Source: Vanilla planifolia (lineage: Eukaryota > Streptophyta > Magnoliopsida > Asparagales > Orchidaceae). Taken from it: a stretch of DNA of 64,000 bases. The notes under the pieces were generated by a model, which saw only the letters and a list, made by a program, of their open reading frames with translations, was not told where the DNA came from and made no database searches. Position numbers and translations under genes: made by a program. Where the stretch lies: positions 8,799,958 to 8,863,957 of the forward strand of contig CM043875.1 in the NCBI GenBank assembly GCA_023846275.1. Reading direction: 5' to 3'. Below are positions 52,614 to 64,000 of the stretch, one piece after another; the first letter of the stretch is position 1; every line of letters starts with the position of its first letter.

Positions 52614-55600
52614 TGAGTGACTTAAAGGAGACTAACACAAGTGAAATGGAAGAAAACAATGAAGGGCTATTTTGTATGATGGCTAGAGAAGAAGAATAAT
52701 AATAAGAGATAACATCTTCAAGTGAAGAAGTGATAAGTTACTTTAATAAAGAATTAGCTCAATAATTACTTTTTGTTTGTGATAAATATGAAAGTAAAAC
52801 ATAAGAAATTAATAGAATAACATAGTGAATATTTATTAAACATGCAAAAGGCTAATGATAAATTAGCACAAAACTTAAGAAGCATGCATCTTTAGTTAAG
52901 AATGATTTCAAATCCTTATATTCTACTTTTTCATTATCAAATGAAGAACATATTTGTAGAGATATTTTTATTGAAAATACTAAAAGATCATATTTGCATA
53001 AGCATAATGGTAATGTTAACATTTTATATGACTACAATAATAAATTTACATGACATTATTGTATGTATCCCAACCATGTATCACATGTATGTGAAACTAG
53101 AGCTAATATCAATTCTAAATTTCTTACATTTGCATGGATAATTAATAAATAATAGTTTATCTATAAATTTGTTAGGCCCAAAATGATTGAGGTTTCTAAA
53201 TCTAAAAATTAATTTATGAGTATAGACATGTCTTCTTTCCAAGGTTAAGGAATACATGTGATTCTTTGATAATGGGTGTTCAACAAATATGACCAGAAAT
53301 ATCAATCTATTCACCCAACTAAGGCCAATAATGGAGAGAAAGTAATACTTGACAACAACTCAAAGAAAATTATCAAAAGAATAAGTATCAATAAAAACTT
53401 TAAATTTTCTATTACTAAATTTTTATTAATTCAAGACTTAAAATATAATTTAATTAGTATAAGTCAACTATGTGATAGTAATCTTAATATTTCATTTAAT
53501 GTCACTATATGAAAAATTAGTAAACATAAAGATGTAGTAGTTATTATACTTAAAAGAAATAATACTTATTTAATATATTTTAAAATAAAAAATAATTCTT
53601 ATATAAAATATTTTTTTATCACATAATAGTGACTCTAATTTATAACATATAAGACTTTATCATGCCAAAACACATACCTTAACAAAAATGATTAAACATA
53701 ATTTAATAAAAGACATACTTGAATTAACCATTGTAGATGATCTTGTTTTAAACACATAGTTTAGGTAAAGCAATAAAATCAAGTTTTAAAACAAAAAGGT
53801 GTGTAACTTCTAAAAGATCCTTAAAACCTTTACACATAGATTTGTTTGGATCTATACACCTCATAAACTTAGGAAATAAAAATATGAATTAGTTGTAATC
53901 AATGACTATTTTAGGTATACATGCTTAATATTCTTAAGAAAAATAATAAATCATATAAACAATTTTAGAACTTGAAAACTAAATTACAAAATGAGTTAGG
54001 TCACAATTTAGTTTTCATTAGAAGTGATAATGAAGGTGAATTTAAAATTAAGAAATTTATTATGTATTATAATCATAATTTAATTTCACACATATTTTTT
54101 ACACATCAAACTCCATAATAGAATGACATAATAGAGAGAAAAAAATAAATATTGTTAGACTTAACTAGAAGTATTTTGAAAATGAATATGAAGTATCTAA
54201 ATTCTTTTAGGTAGAAGCTATAGTTACTGCTTGTTATTTTTCAAATAGAATATTTTTAGGCCTAAATTAAACAAAAATCTTTTGAATTAGTATACAAAAA
54301 AAAAACCAAAGATTGCTCATTTTTATATGTTTGGTTGTAAATATTATATCTCAAGTAATGGAAAGAGAATTAGGAAAAATTGATCATAAATTAGATGAAA
54401 GATTGTTCTTAGGCTATTCATTTAATGGTATAGCTTATAGAGTTTACAACAAAATCACCAATCAAATAGAGAAATATGTATATGTAAAATTTGATTGAAC
54501 AATTTCAGCTAAATAAAATAGTGTGAACATAGATGATAAATAAATAAGATTTGGAAAATCAAGTTTAAAAGATTCAAATAAAATAGATAATAAAAAAGAA
54601 GTAATTGAAGAAAATCTAATACCTAAAATCTTAAAATTTAATAAGGATCATCATAAAAACTTAGTTGTATGTGAAATTATGGATGTCATTAGAATTAAAT
54701 ATTATCATAACCATTCAACTTTTATAATAAATTTGAGCCATCTCAATACAAAATATCTTAAATAATGAGTTTTAAATAATAATAATTAATGAGAAATTAA
54801 ATCAATTTAAAACAAATTATGCATGAGAATTAACCCTTAGAAGTATAATTAGAATAAAATAAGTTTTTAAAAATAAACTAGATAAAAATAGAAATGAACC
54901 AATAACAAAGTAATATTAATTGCAAATGATGTAGTAAAATAAATGGTATAGATGTAAAAAAAACCTTTATAATTGTAGCAAGGCTTGAGTTAATAAGAAT
55001 TTGATTAGTTTATGCTAGCTACAAGAATTTTAAATTATATGAAATAAATATTAAAAGCATATTTTTAAATTATTATATAAATGAAAAAGTTTATGTGAAA
55101 TAAATGATAAGATTTAAAATTTATAATAAATTTGATCATATATATAAACTAAATAAAGCTTTATATTGACTTAATCAAGCACATAGAGCATTGTATAATA
55201 AACTAAACATTTTAATTTTAAATGATTTTATAAAAAAAAAGATAGCATATTATTTATTAAAAATAAAGCTAAAGATTAATTTATATGTTAAATATATGTA
55301 GATAACATAGTATTTGGAGCTAATAATGGAGAGTTATGTAAAAGATTTTTAAGTTTTAATAAAAAATAAATTTGAGATGAATTTAATGGGAATGTTAATC
55401 TTCTTCTAAAGAGTTCAAGTAAATAAACTATAAAAAAATTTATATCACAAAATGAAATATACTTTATAATTATTAAAAATATATAGTTTCATAAATATCA
55501 AAATTAGAAACACATCAATGACCACTAACACACTTTTAGATAAAAATAAAAAAAACTAATAGATAATAAAAAGTGGAGATCTAATTGGTTCATTATTATA

Positions 55601-56400
55601 TCTTACAGTTAGTATATTTGATATAATTTATAATATTTGTGCATGTATTAGGTTTTAAGCATATCCCAAAAAATCTTATTTAATAATAATAAAATACATA
55701 TTTAGAAATGTAGCTATAACATATAAATTAGGACTTTGATATCTAAATGATGATCTAAATTTTCAATTAAGAGTATTATTAGATACAAATTTTATTGGTA
55801 ATATAATAGATAAAAAGCATAGGTAGAACACACCAATTTCTAAGAAATTAACTAATTTCTTCTTGTAAGAAAAGAAATTATATTGCATTATCAATTATAG
55901 AATCTAAATATATAACTATAAGTAGTTGTATTGTACAAGTCTTATGGATCAAACAATAATTAAGAGAATATAATCTTACACAAAGATAAGTTATAATCTA
56001 TTATGACAATTCAAGTATAATAAGCTTAAGCAAAAATATAACTAATCACTTTAAAGTAAAATATATAGATATAAGATATTATTTTATAAGAGAGCATATT
56101 GAACTTAATCATTTTTATTAGGGTTTGTATCTACTAATGATTAATGAGTTGATATTTTTATAAAATACTTCGATTGTAAATAATTTATAAAACTTAGATT
56201 GAGTTTAAGAGTATTAAATCTTTTTGACTGATAACCGAAAAGAGGAAAGAATAAAAGTTGAAAATAGTAAGCATAACTTAAGGGGAAGCCTTAATCTAGT
56301 AATAACATGTATGTAAAGGGTGTTTATCACAAATTGTTTTGCATACTCTTTTTATAAATAGTTTATATTTTTATTAATTACATTAGAGGTTTGGTTATCA
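52614..56400 (+). pseudogene. Copia copy 3: gag part 2 to RNase H
   Basis: Begins tgagtgacttaaaggagac, resuming gag. The knuckle at 53051-53092 has its first Cys codon as TGA, then HYC-MYPN-H-VSHV-C. Later: the GPK-like stretch near 53170; pre-integrase and integrase; an open stretch at 54313-54498 with ERELGKIDHKLDERLFLGYS, the integrase C-terminal signature; RT with motif YVDN (second Asp lost) near 55300; RNase H remnants near 55600-56150. Stops are very frequent, more than in copy 2 by eye. Confidence 0.7.
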
Positions 56401-56417
56401 TCAAAATAAGAAAAATA

Positions 56418-58413
56418 GTTGTGTTAATATCTAATCATGACACTTTATTTGATGATAATGAATCTTAAGCATTTTTAATAAATTTGATTAAGTGAATTTT
56501 CAAGTTTAGATATGAGAGAACTTAAAGAAGAAGAATATTAAATCCTATAAAGATTGTGCTAGTTAGAGTGATAAGCTATCAAAAGATTCATTTTGAATTT
56601 AATTTTTGGTATTTTATTTTTATTTAGATTAGAATATTAAGCTATTAAAATTATTTTACAAGAAATTAAAAAAATTAAATTTTATCATTACCAAAATCTT
56701 GATTTAAATTAATCATCTTAAAAATCATTTTATCTTGATTTAAATCAATCATCTTAAAAAATATACGATTCGAAAAGTTTGATCATCTTACAATTTATCT
56801 CATTTTATCACATCTTTAGAAAGCTCCTTCGATGTGTTGTTGAAAAAAAGAAAAAGTAGCTCTAACTAACCTAAACCTTAAAACTTCATAACTATTGGGT
56901 CATGACATTTCTTATGGATAATGTGCTATAATATTAGGTCATCAAGATAGAGAAGACTTCTAAAATCGTATGTAAGGTATCAAGTGAGGGCATCACTCCT
57001 AAAAGGGTTATTAGTTTACTGACAAGCAAGGGCGTTGATCTCCTAAGAAAACTAGTGGGAAACCAAACCCTATTGTTCAACTAACTCTCTTTGTGTAAAT
57101 AAAGCTATCAAACACAACTTTAGTATAAATAGGTGGCATGGGACTAAACTTCACTACTCTTTTCATGTGGATCACTTTCAAAATGTAGAAGTGAATGTGA
57201 GTCATCTATTCACATAAATTTTGTAATCCAATAATTAAAATTTATTATGTCTTTCTAAATCACACAAATTTAAATCAAGTCATCTGATTGTATTATGATT
57301 AAATATTATAGATTAACTTCATCTTTCTAAATTAATAAGATTCAAATTAAGTCATCTAATCATGTAATTTTGTGATCGAATAGTCAAAAAAAATTTTTGC
57401 CCATCTAATTTGTGCATATTCACATCCAGCCATCTAATTGAGTAAATTTTGTGATCTAACAATTTATATTAAACCTTAATCCCTAAGTCAGTCATACAAG
57501 TCTTGATAAAATTAAAAATTGAATAGTTCTGATTGTCTTTGACTGACTGTTATTTTTCTTAATGAATATTTTCAAATAGCCATTATTAAGGTCAAAATAA
57601 TGGACCCATTATTAAAATCAAACTACATCAAACAATAATTTAATTAAATTAAGTATTTTTGACACGCAACAACTAATTGGGTATTTGACAACTATTTTTA
57701 CCATTGTAAAATGATTATAAATAATAGATTTTTAGAACCTAATCGATTGATGAAAATTTGAAAAATATTTTAAGCTACAAAATTCAAGCCTTTGCAACCA
57801 GTGCTCACCATTGCTTCAATTCACTACATCCTTCATTCTTTGAGCTCCAATTCTCTTTTTCTAATTCAATTAGCTAAGCTGTCAGTCTTTCATTCCTTAC
57901 TTGATCCAAGAAAAAGCATAATACATTTATGCATTGTTAAATATTTCATCAAGTATAGGATTATTGTGTATAATAAATTCGAATTTGACTCATTATAATT
58001 ATTTTTTATGCTAATTTATTTCATTTTAAGGATGTTATAACCTATTTATTTTTATTTTGTTGTTGTGATGGTATATCTCACTTGGTTTTTTTGACAAAAG
58101 ACTTATATTTATTAGTTCAACATTTAACATGCTCTTATTGATGGAGGATGTATGCTTAAATTTAAGTCAAACGACATAAATCATCGATGTGTTTTGTGAT
58201 TATTTGTAAATTTTATACGTCATAATTTTTTAAATCAAAAGAAAATTAGTGTTTTCTAAAATAAAATTAAAATTTACACGAATTCACTTACAAAATTTTT
58301 CTCGATCTTATTAGATTGCCCAAAAGAATAGTTTAAAATATTTTTTAAATAAGATTTTAACTAATCAAAATTTTTATTTCTAAGAATTTACCCAATTATC
58401 AAACAACATTTCA
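56418..58413 (+). repeat. 3' LTR of Copia copy 3 (D), about 2.0 kb
   Basis: Starts near agttgtgttaatatctaatc after a purine tract and ends aacaacatttca. It aligns with LTRs A-C, including the internal cgatcgaat-type repeats (about 57190-57460). The first few bases are uncertain. Confidence 0.65.
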
Positions 58414-58439
58414 ATCTCATCAATATGTTTCCATATATC

Positions 58440-60280
58440 TAACTTGATTACCTTTTAATTGTCAATCAAGTATTTTTCCTTCATGAATTTAGTCTATAAC
58501 AATTGGTCAGTTAACATTCCAATTCAATTTGGTAGAGTATGGGAATATGATGTCCTTTAGTTTTATTAATTCTAATCCATTTTCCTCTAATGATGTGCAT
58601 ATTTTGTCTCAAGCCAATAAGTGGCTCTTATGAATGTTGTCAAACTCTCCTACAAAAATCCATTCATTATCTTTTCAGTTTTATTTAATATTTGTATTGA
58701 GGGATGTATAATCGTTAATGGGTAAGCTAAAATAGAATTTAAACATGCTTTATTAATGTTAATCTAGCACCCATGGTTAATAACTTTTTTTCTAGTCGAC
58801 CATCTTGTTGTTTAATTTTTTAAGTAACTACTAGAAGTACATTGTTTTCTTTTTGTCAAGAAATATAGAGCAACTTAAATATGTTATTAGGAAAATGTCT
58901 TGTTTAAAACCCATGACTTTTCCAATCTTTTTCATTATTATTGCATTCATAGATATATAGATGTAGTTTTGTAGAATTTGCTCCTCTAATTGTTTAACTA
59001 TAAACCTAACATATCTTGAAACCTTTCAAGGATCTATTAAGACATTTCAAAGATCTCAAATCCCATTTATGGTAGATGGTGATATCATCAAGATAACTAA
59101 GGTGAGAGACAATTGGCCTTTAGATGTTTTGTAATGAAGTATTTTTCCATTAATAAATTAGTTCTTTAATGCCTTATTAGAAGCCTCCATTGATGTATAA
59201 AGAGCAGTGGAGAAAAGGTATTACCTTGATTCAGCTTCATTGTTTGTTGGAAGAAATTGTTGGATAACCAATTGATCATGATGGAAATCCATCAACTTGT
59301 TGTGTTAGTTCTAATTAAATTGAGTTGAGTTTTATAAAAATCTTATTTAGGAATCCCAAGGGAAGTTGTCAGATGTGTTTTTTTATATCAAGTTTGAGGA
59401 TGCATTTCTTGACTTAGATAATTTTATTGAGAGAACCCATTAATTCTCGATTTATTAATATATAATCTACAATCTCTTTTACTTTTATGAATCTAGCTTG
59501 CTCAAGAGAGATTATTTTTTGAAGTAATTTTTCAAGCATATTTGCCAATAGTTTACTTATTATCTTTCAAAAAAAATGCACACATAAATTAGCCTAAAAT
59601 CCTTAAATGACATAGGGCTTCTTATCTTAGGAATTAGCACCAAGTTACAACTTAAGATCCTTAAGGAATTAAACTTTTAGAAATGAAATTCTTTTAGCAT
59701 TTAAAGCTATGATATTCTAACAATTTGTAAACAAAATGACTATTAAATCAATTCAATCCACTATACTATCTTTGTTTAATTGAAATATCACTTCTTTGAT
59801 CTCCTCCATTTCAACCTCTTTGACAAGTTCTATCTTTCTCAGAAATCAAAACTAGAATGTAGTTTAACATTTTTTCATCACCATTTATTTTTTAAATGAG
59901 AGCAAATCTTAAAAGAAATGAATGATTATCTCTTATACTTTCTCTTGACCAAAAATCATTTGTTTATTTGAATCTTTGATATAAAAAATGTTGAGCTTTG
60001 CCCTTTTGTCTTTAATAGGAGCATGAAAAAATTTGGTATTTTTCTCTCCCTCATTTAGTTATCTAATTCCAACCTTCTAACTCTAGTAGATTCCTTATTC
60101 AATTTCTTCATAAGCTATTGGTTTGCTTTGTTTAATCCCATCTTCTCTTCTTCTAATTGGTTATCCTAAAATTTTTGTTCTTTATCCTTAACCACTTCTT
60201 CTACCCTGATCACTTGGAAGATATCCCCAAAAGTACTTTCATTCCATTATTTTAAATATTTCTTCATTCTTCTCACTTTG
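58440..60280 (-). pseudogene. Old AT-rich LINE, ORF2 remnant
   Basis: Minus-strand reading, high to low coordinate: about 60080-59920 gives the region after the endonuclease. 59580-59370 is reverse transcriptase (KIISKLLANMLEKLL, ISLEQARFIK, then ILINRELMGS and CILKLDIKK). Near 59230 LNQGNTFSPLLFI corresponds to RQGDPLSPxLF. Near 59090-59070 SYLDDI stands for the F/YADD active site. Near 58790-58720 KLLTMGARLTLIKHVLNSIL, then NGFLWE, is the typical RT C-terminal part. Stops and shifts are frequent. It is much more AT-rich than the LINEs at 33.8-40.1 and 61.3 kb, hence older or from a different family. No tail or target duplication was identified. Confidence 0.7.
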
Positions 60281-61325
60281 AAAGCTAGAGTTGTGATGCC
60301 AATAAGATGTTTTAGTATTACCCAATTATTTACCACCACTTTGTAAAGATTTTGGGTGTGTAGTCCAAATATTATGAAACCTAAATTATTTAGGTTTGAG
60401 TTCTTATACTTTAGGGTGTCGTAATAATAGTGGAGAGTGATTAAATCTAGTTCTACAAGATTATTGAGCTTCTTTATAAGCTCTACATCTTATTCCAATT
60501 TTATAATTTTATAACTTTATTTGATATTTTAATAATTTTCAAAACATCTCAATTTTATATCATAAATAATATTTTAATTCTTATTAATCCTTGACCCTTT
60601 GTTTTATAACATAGATACTTCTGATTTCAACCATCTTAGTATCATTAAGTCCATAATAAATTGTACTTTTATTTTTATCACTTACATCTCTTTTTAAGTT
60701 CATACCTCTTTTTTAGTGATATATTATTTTTTGTTAAAAAACTACATAAAATTTTTAAAAGTCAAAACAAAAAATAATTAGAAATAATCAATTTCATACA
60801 ATTAAGATGCATAATGGTAATGATCTAGAATAAGTGCAATATGTGACAATGGCTTAAAATAAGGCTACATATAATAAGTGCAATATGTGACAATGGCTTA
60901 AAATAAGGCTATATAGGACACATAATGAGGATTTTTGTAATGCAAAATTTCACGATTAATAAACATAGTAGGTTAGGACTAAGTGTGACTTAGATTTGTA
61001 TAGCTAAGAAAAGTTGGTGTATATGGCTTCTATGCCAATGGGGTGATTATAAGAGAAATGTGAATAAGTCAACATATTCTGTTGGAACAAATCTTTGTAA
61101 CAATAGTTTAGGCAAAATTTGATGACAATAACAGTGGATTTCAATTGTGAAGTAATAAGGATACTTAGAGTCATTGAATATGATAAGTGAATTAGGTTCA
61201 CATTGTGAACTCACAAATAATAGGATGGTGCATACTTTTATAAGGAACTTATGAGAAGAGGAAATCATGGCGATAGAGGGCTCAAGGAGTTGGATCCAAT
61301 GAGTGGTCTATTGGTAATGGAAACT
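60281..61325. other. AT-rich DNA, no gene
   Basis: Contains the tandem duplication at 60829-60914. The two minus-strand frames near 61004-61268 have no recognisable domain. Confidence 0.5.
60829..60914. repeat. 44-bp tandem duplication
   Basis: The unit aataagtgcaatatgtgaca (and onwards) at 60829 repeats at 60873 almost perfectly, one C/T difference being seen (ctacat against ctatat). It is a recent local duplication without coding content. Confidence 0.9.
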
Positions 61326-61340
61326 AACAATACACATCAT
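61326..61340 (+). repeat. LINE target-site duplication, left copy
   Basis: aacaatacacatcat matches aacaatatatatcat at 62224-62238 in 13 of 15 positions. Both differences are C against T. Confidence 0.8.
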
Positions 61341-62223
61341 TGTTCGTGACGCCGTCGTTGCTGTTAAGATGAATCCCGCCGATGTGGAGGTGGACGGCGC
61401 CGGCAGTGATTTCATCCGCCAATTTATGGCCTTCATTGGTTCGCCGGCGGCAAGGAACGGTGGCGGGGCAGTGCATGCCGCAATTGTGGCTACGTCCTTA
61501 TACTATCTATGGGGAAGGAGGAATGCGAAGAGACACAGTGTCCTTACTGGCAACCTCGGCACATTACTGCGCAATATTAAGATCGAGATCGCTGCTGTAG
61601 CTGACCAGAGCAACATTCATGCATCCATGTCCCGTGGGAACCTATACAGTTCGCCTGAACTGTCTGTTACCCATTGTTGGGTTCCCCCTCCCACTGGATG
61701 GATTAAGGTGAACTGCGACGCTGCTTGTGGCTTACACTCTGCGGGCATTGGAGTGGTTGTGAGAGACCATATGGGAAAGCCTCTCCTGGCTATGGGTAGG
61801 AGGTTTGTCTCACAGGCTAGCGAGGCCATGGAGGTTCAGGCGATTCTGGAGGCCTTTCACCTACTACGGAGATCCTTACCTCAGTACCGGGCTGTTGAGA
61901 TGCAAACGGACTGCATGACGGCTATGTTAACAGTCCGGAAGCTTATTACCAGTGCTCTTGAGACTGGACCTCTTGCTGAGATCATTCGATGTGCTAGAGA
62001 ACTGGACGCCCTCACTATAACACATATATACCGGGAAGGAAATGAGCCTGCCGATTGGGTGGCACGGGTTGCTTGTTGTAATGACTTTGTGTGGGATACG
62101 GGGACTTCATACCCCAAGCCGCTTATTAAGTTGATGTTACTAGATTTCATGTATGATCCTCCGTGAGGATCGCATCAACATGTAACTGTAAGGCTTATGC
62201 CCTTTTGAATATCAAAAAAAAAA
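61341..62223 (+). mobile_element. 5'-truncated LINE with intact RNase H frame
   Basis: A GC-rich insert in AT-rich DNA, bounded by a 15-bp target duplication and ending in a poly-A run (62214-62225). It carries only the last part of ORF2 and a 3' region. Its protein and 3' sequence resemble the LINE at 33.8-40.1 kb (shared endings KPLIKLML-DF--DPP and QPLLKLML-DF--DPP, and tgaggatc after the stop), so both belong to one family. 5' truncation is the usual result of incomplete target-primed reverse transcription. Confidence 0.9.
61342..62166 (+). CDS. LINE ORF2 C-terminus, RNase H domain, open
   Basis: The frame is open from the first bases of the insert (61342) to TGA at 62164-62166. The first ATG, at 61369, would give 265 residues. 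The first 100 residues correspond to the region after zf-RVT. WVPPPTGWIKVNCDAA starts the plant RVT_3-type RNase H. The four catalytic acids D117, E155, D181 and D229 are present (NCDAA, AMEVQAI, MQTDC, NEPADW). RNase H would remove RNA from cDNA during retrotransposition. Without RT and endonuclease the copy is not autonomous, and no promoter is evident, so this is most likely an untranslated relic that has not yet been broken. Confidence 0.75.
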   Translation, partial: VRDAVVAVKMNPADVEVDGAGSDFIRQFMAFIGSPAARNGGGAVHAAIVATSLYYLWGRRNAKRHSVLTGNLGTLLRNIKIEIAAVADQSNIHASMSRGNLYSSPELSVTHCWVPPPTGWIKVNCDAACGLHSAGIGVVVRDHMGKPLLAMGRRFVSQASEAMEVQAILEAFHLLRRSLPQYRAVEMQTDCMTAMLTVRKLITSALETGPLAEIIRCARELDALTITHIYREGNEPADWVARVACCNDFVWDTGTSYPKPLIKLMLLDFMYDPP

Positions 62224-62238
62224 AACAATATATATCAT
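62224..62238 (+). repeat. LINE target-site duplication, right copy
   Basis: aacaatatatatcat directly follows the poly-A run and pairs with 61326-61340. Confidence 0.8.
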
Positions 62239-63839
62239 AATTTGAGCAAAGAGAATGCTAACATACACTTTTTTTAAGGATTCCTCTTATGTATGTCTAT
62301 ACTATAAAAAGTTGGTGATTCTCAAATTGATAGCAATTCAAAAATTCTTATTTCTCTTTTATAATAAGAGTTTAAATTAATATGTTATAATTGGAACCCT
62401 TAAGATTGAAATACTCTTCAATTTAAAAATTAATAAAACAAATGAAGAATGACAAAATTAGAAGCTATTCAAGAAAACACACAAGAAATAAATAAGAAAT
62501 ATCCTTAATCTCATAAATAACTTGTTACAATTGAATAACTCAAACAAACTCAATAAAGTTCTATTTATTATCATTTTTTACTCTTGTTTAAGATGTGATT
62601 GTTGATTAATGACACAATTGTGTATTTTGCACATTGGATTCTTTTCGATCCTCTTGTCCTGTTGTATCACTTATTCTCAAAAAATTATTAATATTATCAG
62701 CAAAAATTAGATTAAACAAAATCAAGAGCATAAATATAAATGTCAGTATTAAAGATTTATTCATTTTAAAAATATAATTATTTTATCTAATACTCATTAA
62801 ACTTCTTTTGATAATTATTTTTTAAATAATTATTTCACAATAATAACATATCCTGAATTAGGTTCGTCACAAAGTTTTATAACCAAAAAATAAAAAATAT
62901 AAATTATCATTTAATACTTATAATTATTATATTTTTTATTTTATCTTACATTTAATAACTTAATAAAAAATTTTATTTATACTTTTTTATTTAATATTTT
63001 CATCTTACAAACTTTATCATATTCAAAACTTATTGTATTCTCACCACTATTATTGAATATAGCAATAAGAGAATGTTTAGTATAGTAACACGCTTGTTTA
63101 ATGTAATATGTTTAAAATAATAAAATATTAATTTGATCATGTTTTAAATGATATTATTAAAAATTCTAATTTTATTGTTAAAAATGATATTGAACTGTCA
63201 TGAAAAATTTAGCAAGATCTAAATGTCAATCAGTTGGCTTCTAACATAAAGTACAATTAGATATCAATAAAGTAAAAACAATAATATTGATAAATTTTAA
63301 ATACTAATAACATCTAGGTAATATTAAAATATTGCTTCTAAAAGTTATCCAAATAATTTTTAAATAATCGGCTGCTAAACAAACTCTAAAATCTCGTTCT
63401 GGGCTCAAGCCGTTACATGCACGAGCCAAGACGTGGATCTATCACACCGTTGTTGAATAGCTGTTGGAGATCGGGATCATGTGGACATGCCAGGAATAAT
63501 AAATAATAGATGGGTAGCATCTCATCAAGCCTCGTTTTATTCGTTTTATGATAGCTGTTAAATTATCATGTAACAACTACTACATAATTATTTTTTTTAT
63601 GTTCATTTTTTTTTTGATGTTCAACTACTACATAATTATTATTGGCACGTGAAATTGGAAATTGAATTGTACAGAACGAAATTTGGAATAATAATATCCA
63701 TTTCATAAACGATTTACCATTTTGACCAACCTAGATACAATCTTATTATTGATACAAGAAATATTTTTTTGTAATTTTACAAAACATATTTCAACAAATT
63801 TTAATTTCAATTAATTGCTAGGGAAATTATTTATAATTT
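62239..63839. other. AT-rich intergenic DNA, no gene
   Basis: No domain or RNA gene seen. A GC-richer patch at 63390-63490 (tcgttctgggctcaagccgt...) and a 19-bp direct repeat caactactacataattatt (about 63576 and 63622) are the only notable points. Confidence 0.5.
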
Positions 63840-64000
63840 AGAGAAGGATGTTCGTTTTGGTTTACGCGGTGTTGAACGGCGTGCCTCCGCCGGCAGTTCT
63901 TGCTTTTTGTCCAATAAACAATTTACTAAAATGTCATCATTCCTCGAAGTTTCCGGAAACTGCCACGTGGCTTGAGCAGACGACTCAGAATTCTCTCACC
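63840..64000 (+). promoter_or_regulatory. Possible promoter of a gene beyond the right edge
   Basis: The base composition rises in GC, with cgccgg and tttccggaaac and a perfect palindromic G-box CCACGTGG at 63963-63970, a bZIP/bHLH binding site common in plant promoters. No reading frame starts before the window ends. Direction and target gene are unknown. Confidence 0.35.

Larger units (their letters stand above)
49165..58413 (+). mobile_element. Copia copy 3, same family, gag split by a solo LTR
   Basis: Truncated 5' LTR, primer site (49703-49717), gag part 1, solo LTR C (50757-52613), gag part 2 and pol, purine-rich tract (tcatcaaaataagaaaaat, about 56399-56417), 3' LTR D to 58413. The domain order matches copies 1 and 2, but every readable segment is broken. 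Confidence 0.75.

Overview
The window is plant nuclear DNA, probably from a flowering plant. The evidence is one ten-exon gene with GT-AG introns, sequence that is strongly AT-rich overall, and dense nested LTR retrotransposons (Copia and Gypsy) and L1-type LINEs. The GC-rich LINE coding style may hint at a monocot, but I cannot fix the species. There is no bacterial-style operon, CRISPR array or phage, and I found no tRNA or rRNA gene.

Only one host gene is supported. It lies on the minus strand at 17956-22256 and encodes a 412-residue RlmN-type radical-SAM adenine C2-methyltransferase with a probable organellar transit peptide. I rebuilt all ten exons from splice sites and protein-family continuity, and every exon phase closes. 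All four catalytic or cluster cysteines are present. A GC-richer patch at the right edge (about 63840-64000, with a CCACGTGG G-box) may be the promoter of a gene beyond the window.

Layout, left to right. 1-4462: AT-rich, short tandem duplications, a palindrome-rich stretch and a broken Copia gag fragment. 4463-6090: a young-looking element bounded by 83-bp inverted repeats (81/83 identical) with a GC-rich, repeat-structured core. 6091-10628: LTR-like sequence and an antisense Copia gag. 10629-16457: a minus-strand Ty3/Gypsy element with both LTRs and a primer site, whose RT, RNase H and integrase core are deleted. 16820-17480: an antisense Copia integrase fragment, beside the RlmN-like gene. 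22426-29719: (AT)n microsatellite, a short direct-repeat pair, a Gypsy RT fragment and an unclassified repeat.

29720-48344 is a plus-strand, Sirevirus-like Copia structure with one LTR at each end but two gag-pol regions joined head to tail without an LTR between them. A full-length 6.3-kb L1-type LINE (33763-40092, minus) lies inside the first integrase gene. 49165-58413 is a third related Copia copy whose gag is split by a solo LTR. 58440-60280 is an old AT-rich LINE in antisense. 61341-62223 is a 5'-truncated LINE of the same GC-rich family as the large one, flanked by a 15-bp target-site duplication and still fully open.

All mobile elements except the short LINE frame are broken by stops and frameshifts. 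I found no convincing unknown biological system. The best leads are the inverted-repeat element, the LTR-internal-internal-LTR Copia, the CHG-type stop pattern in the LINE, and the intact truncated LINE frame.
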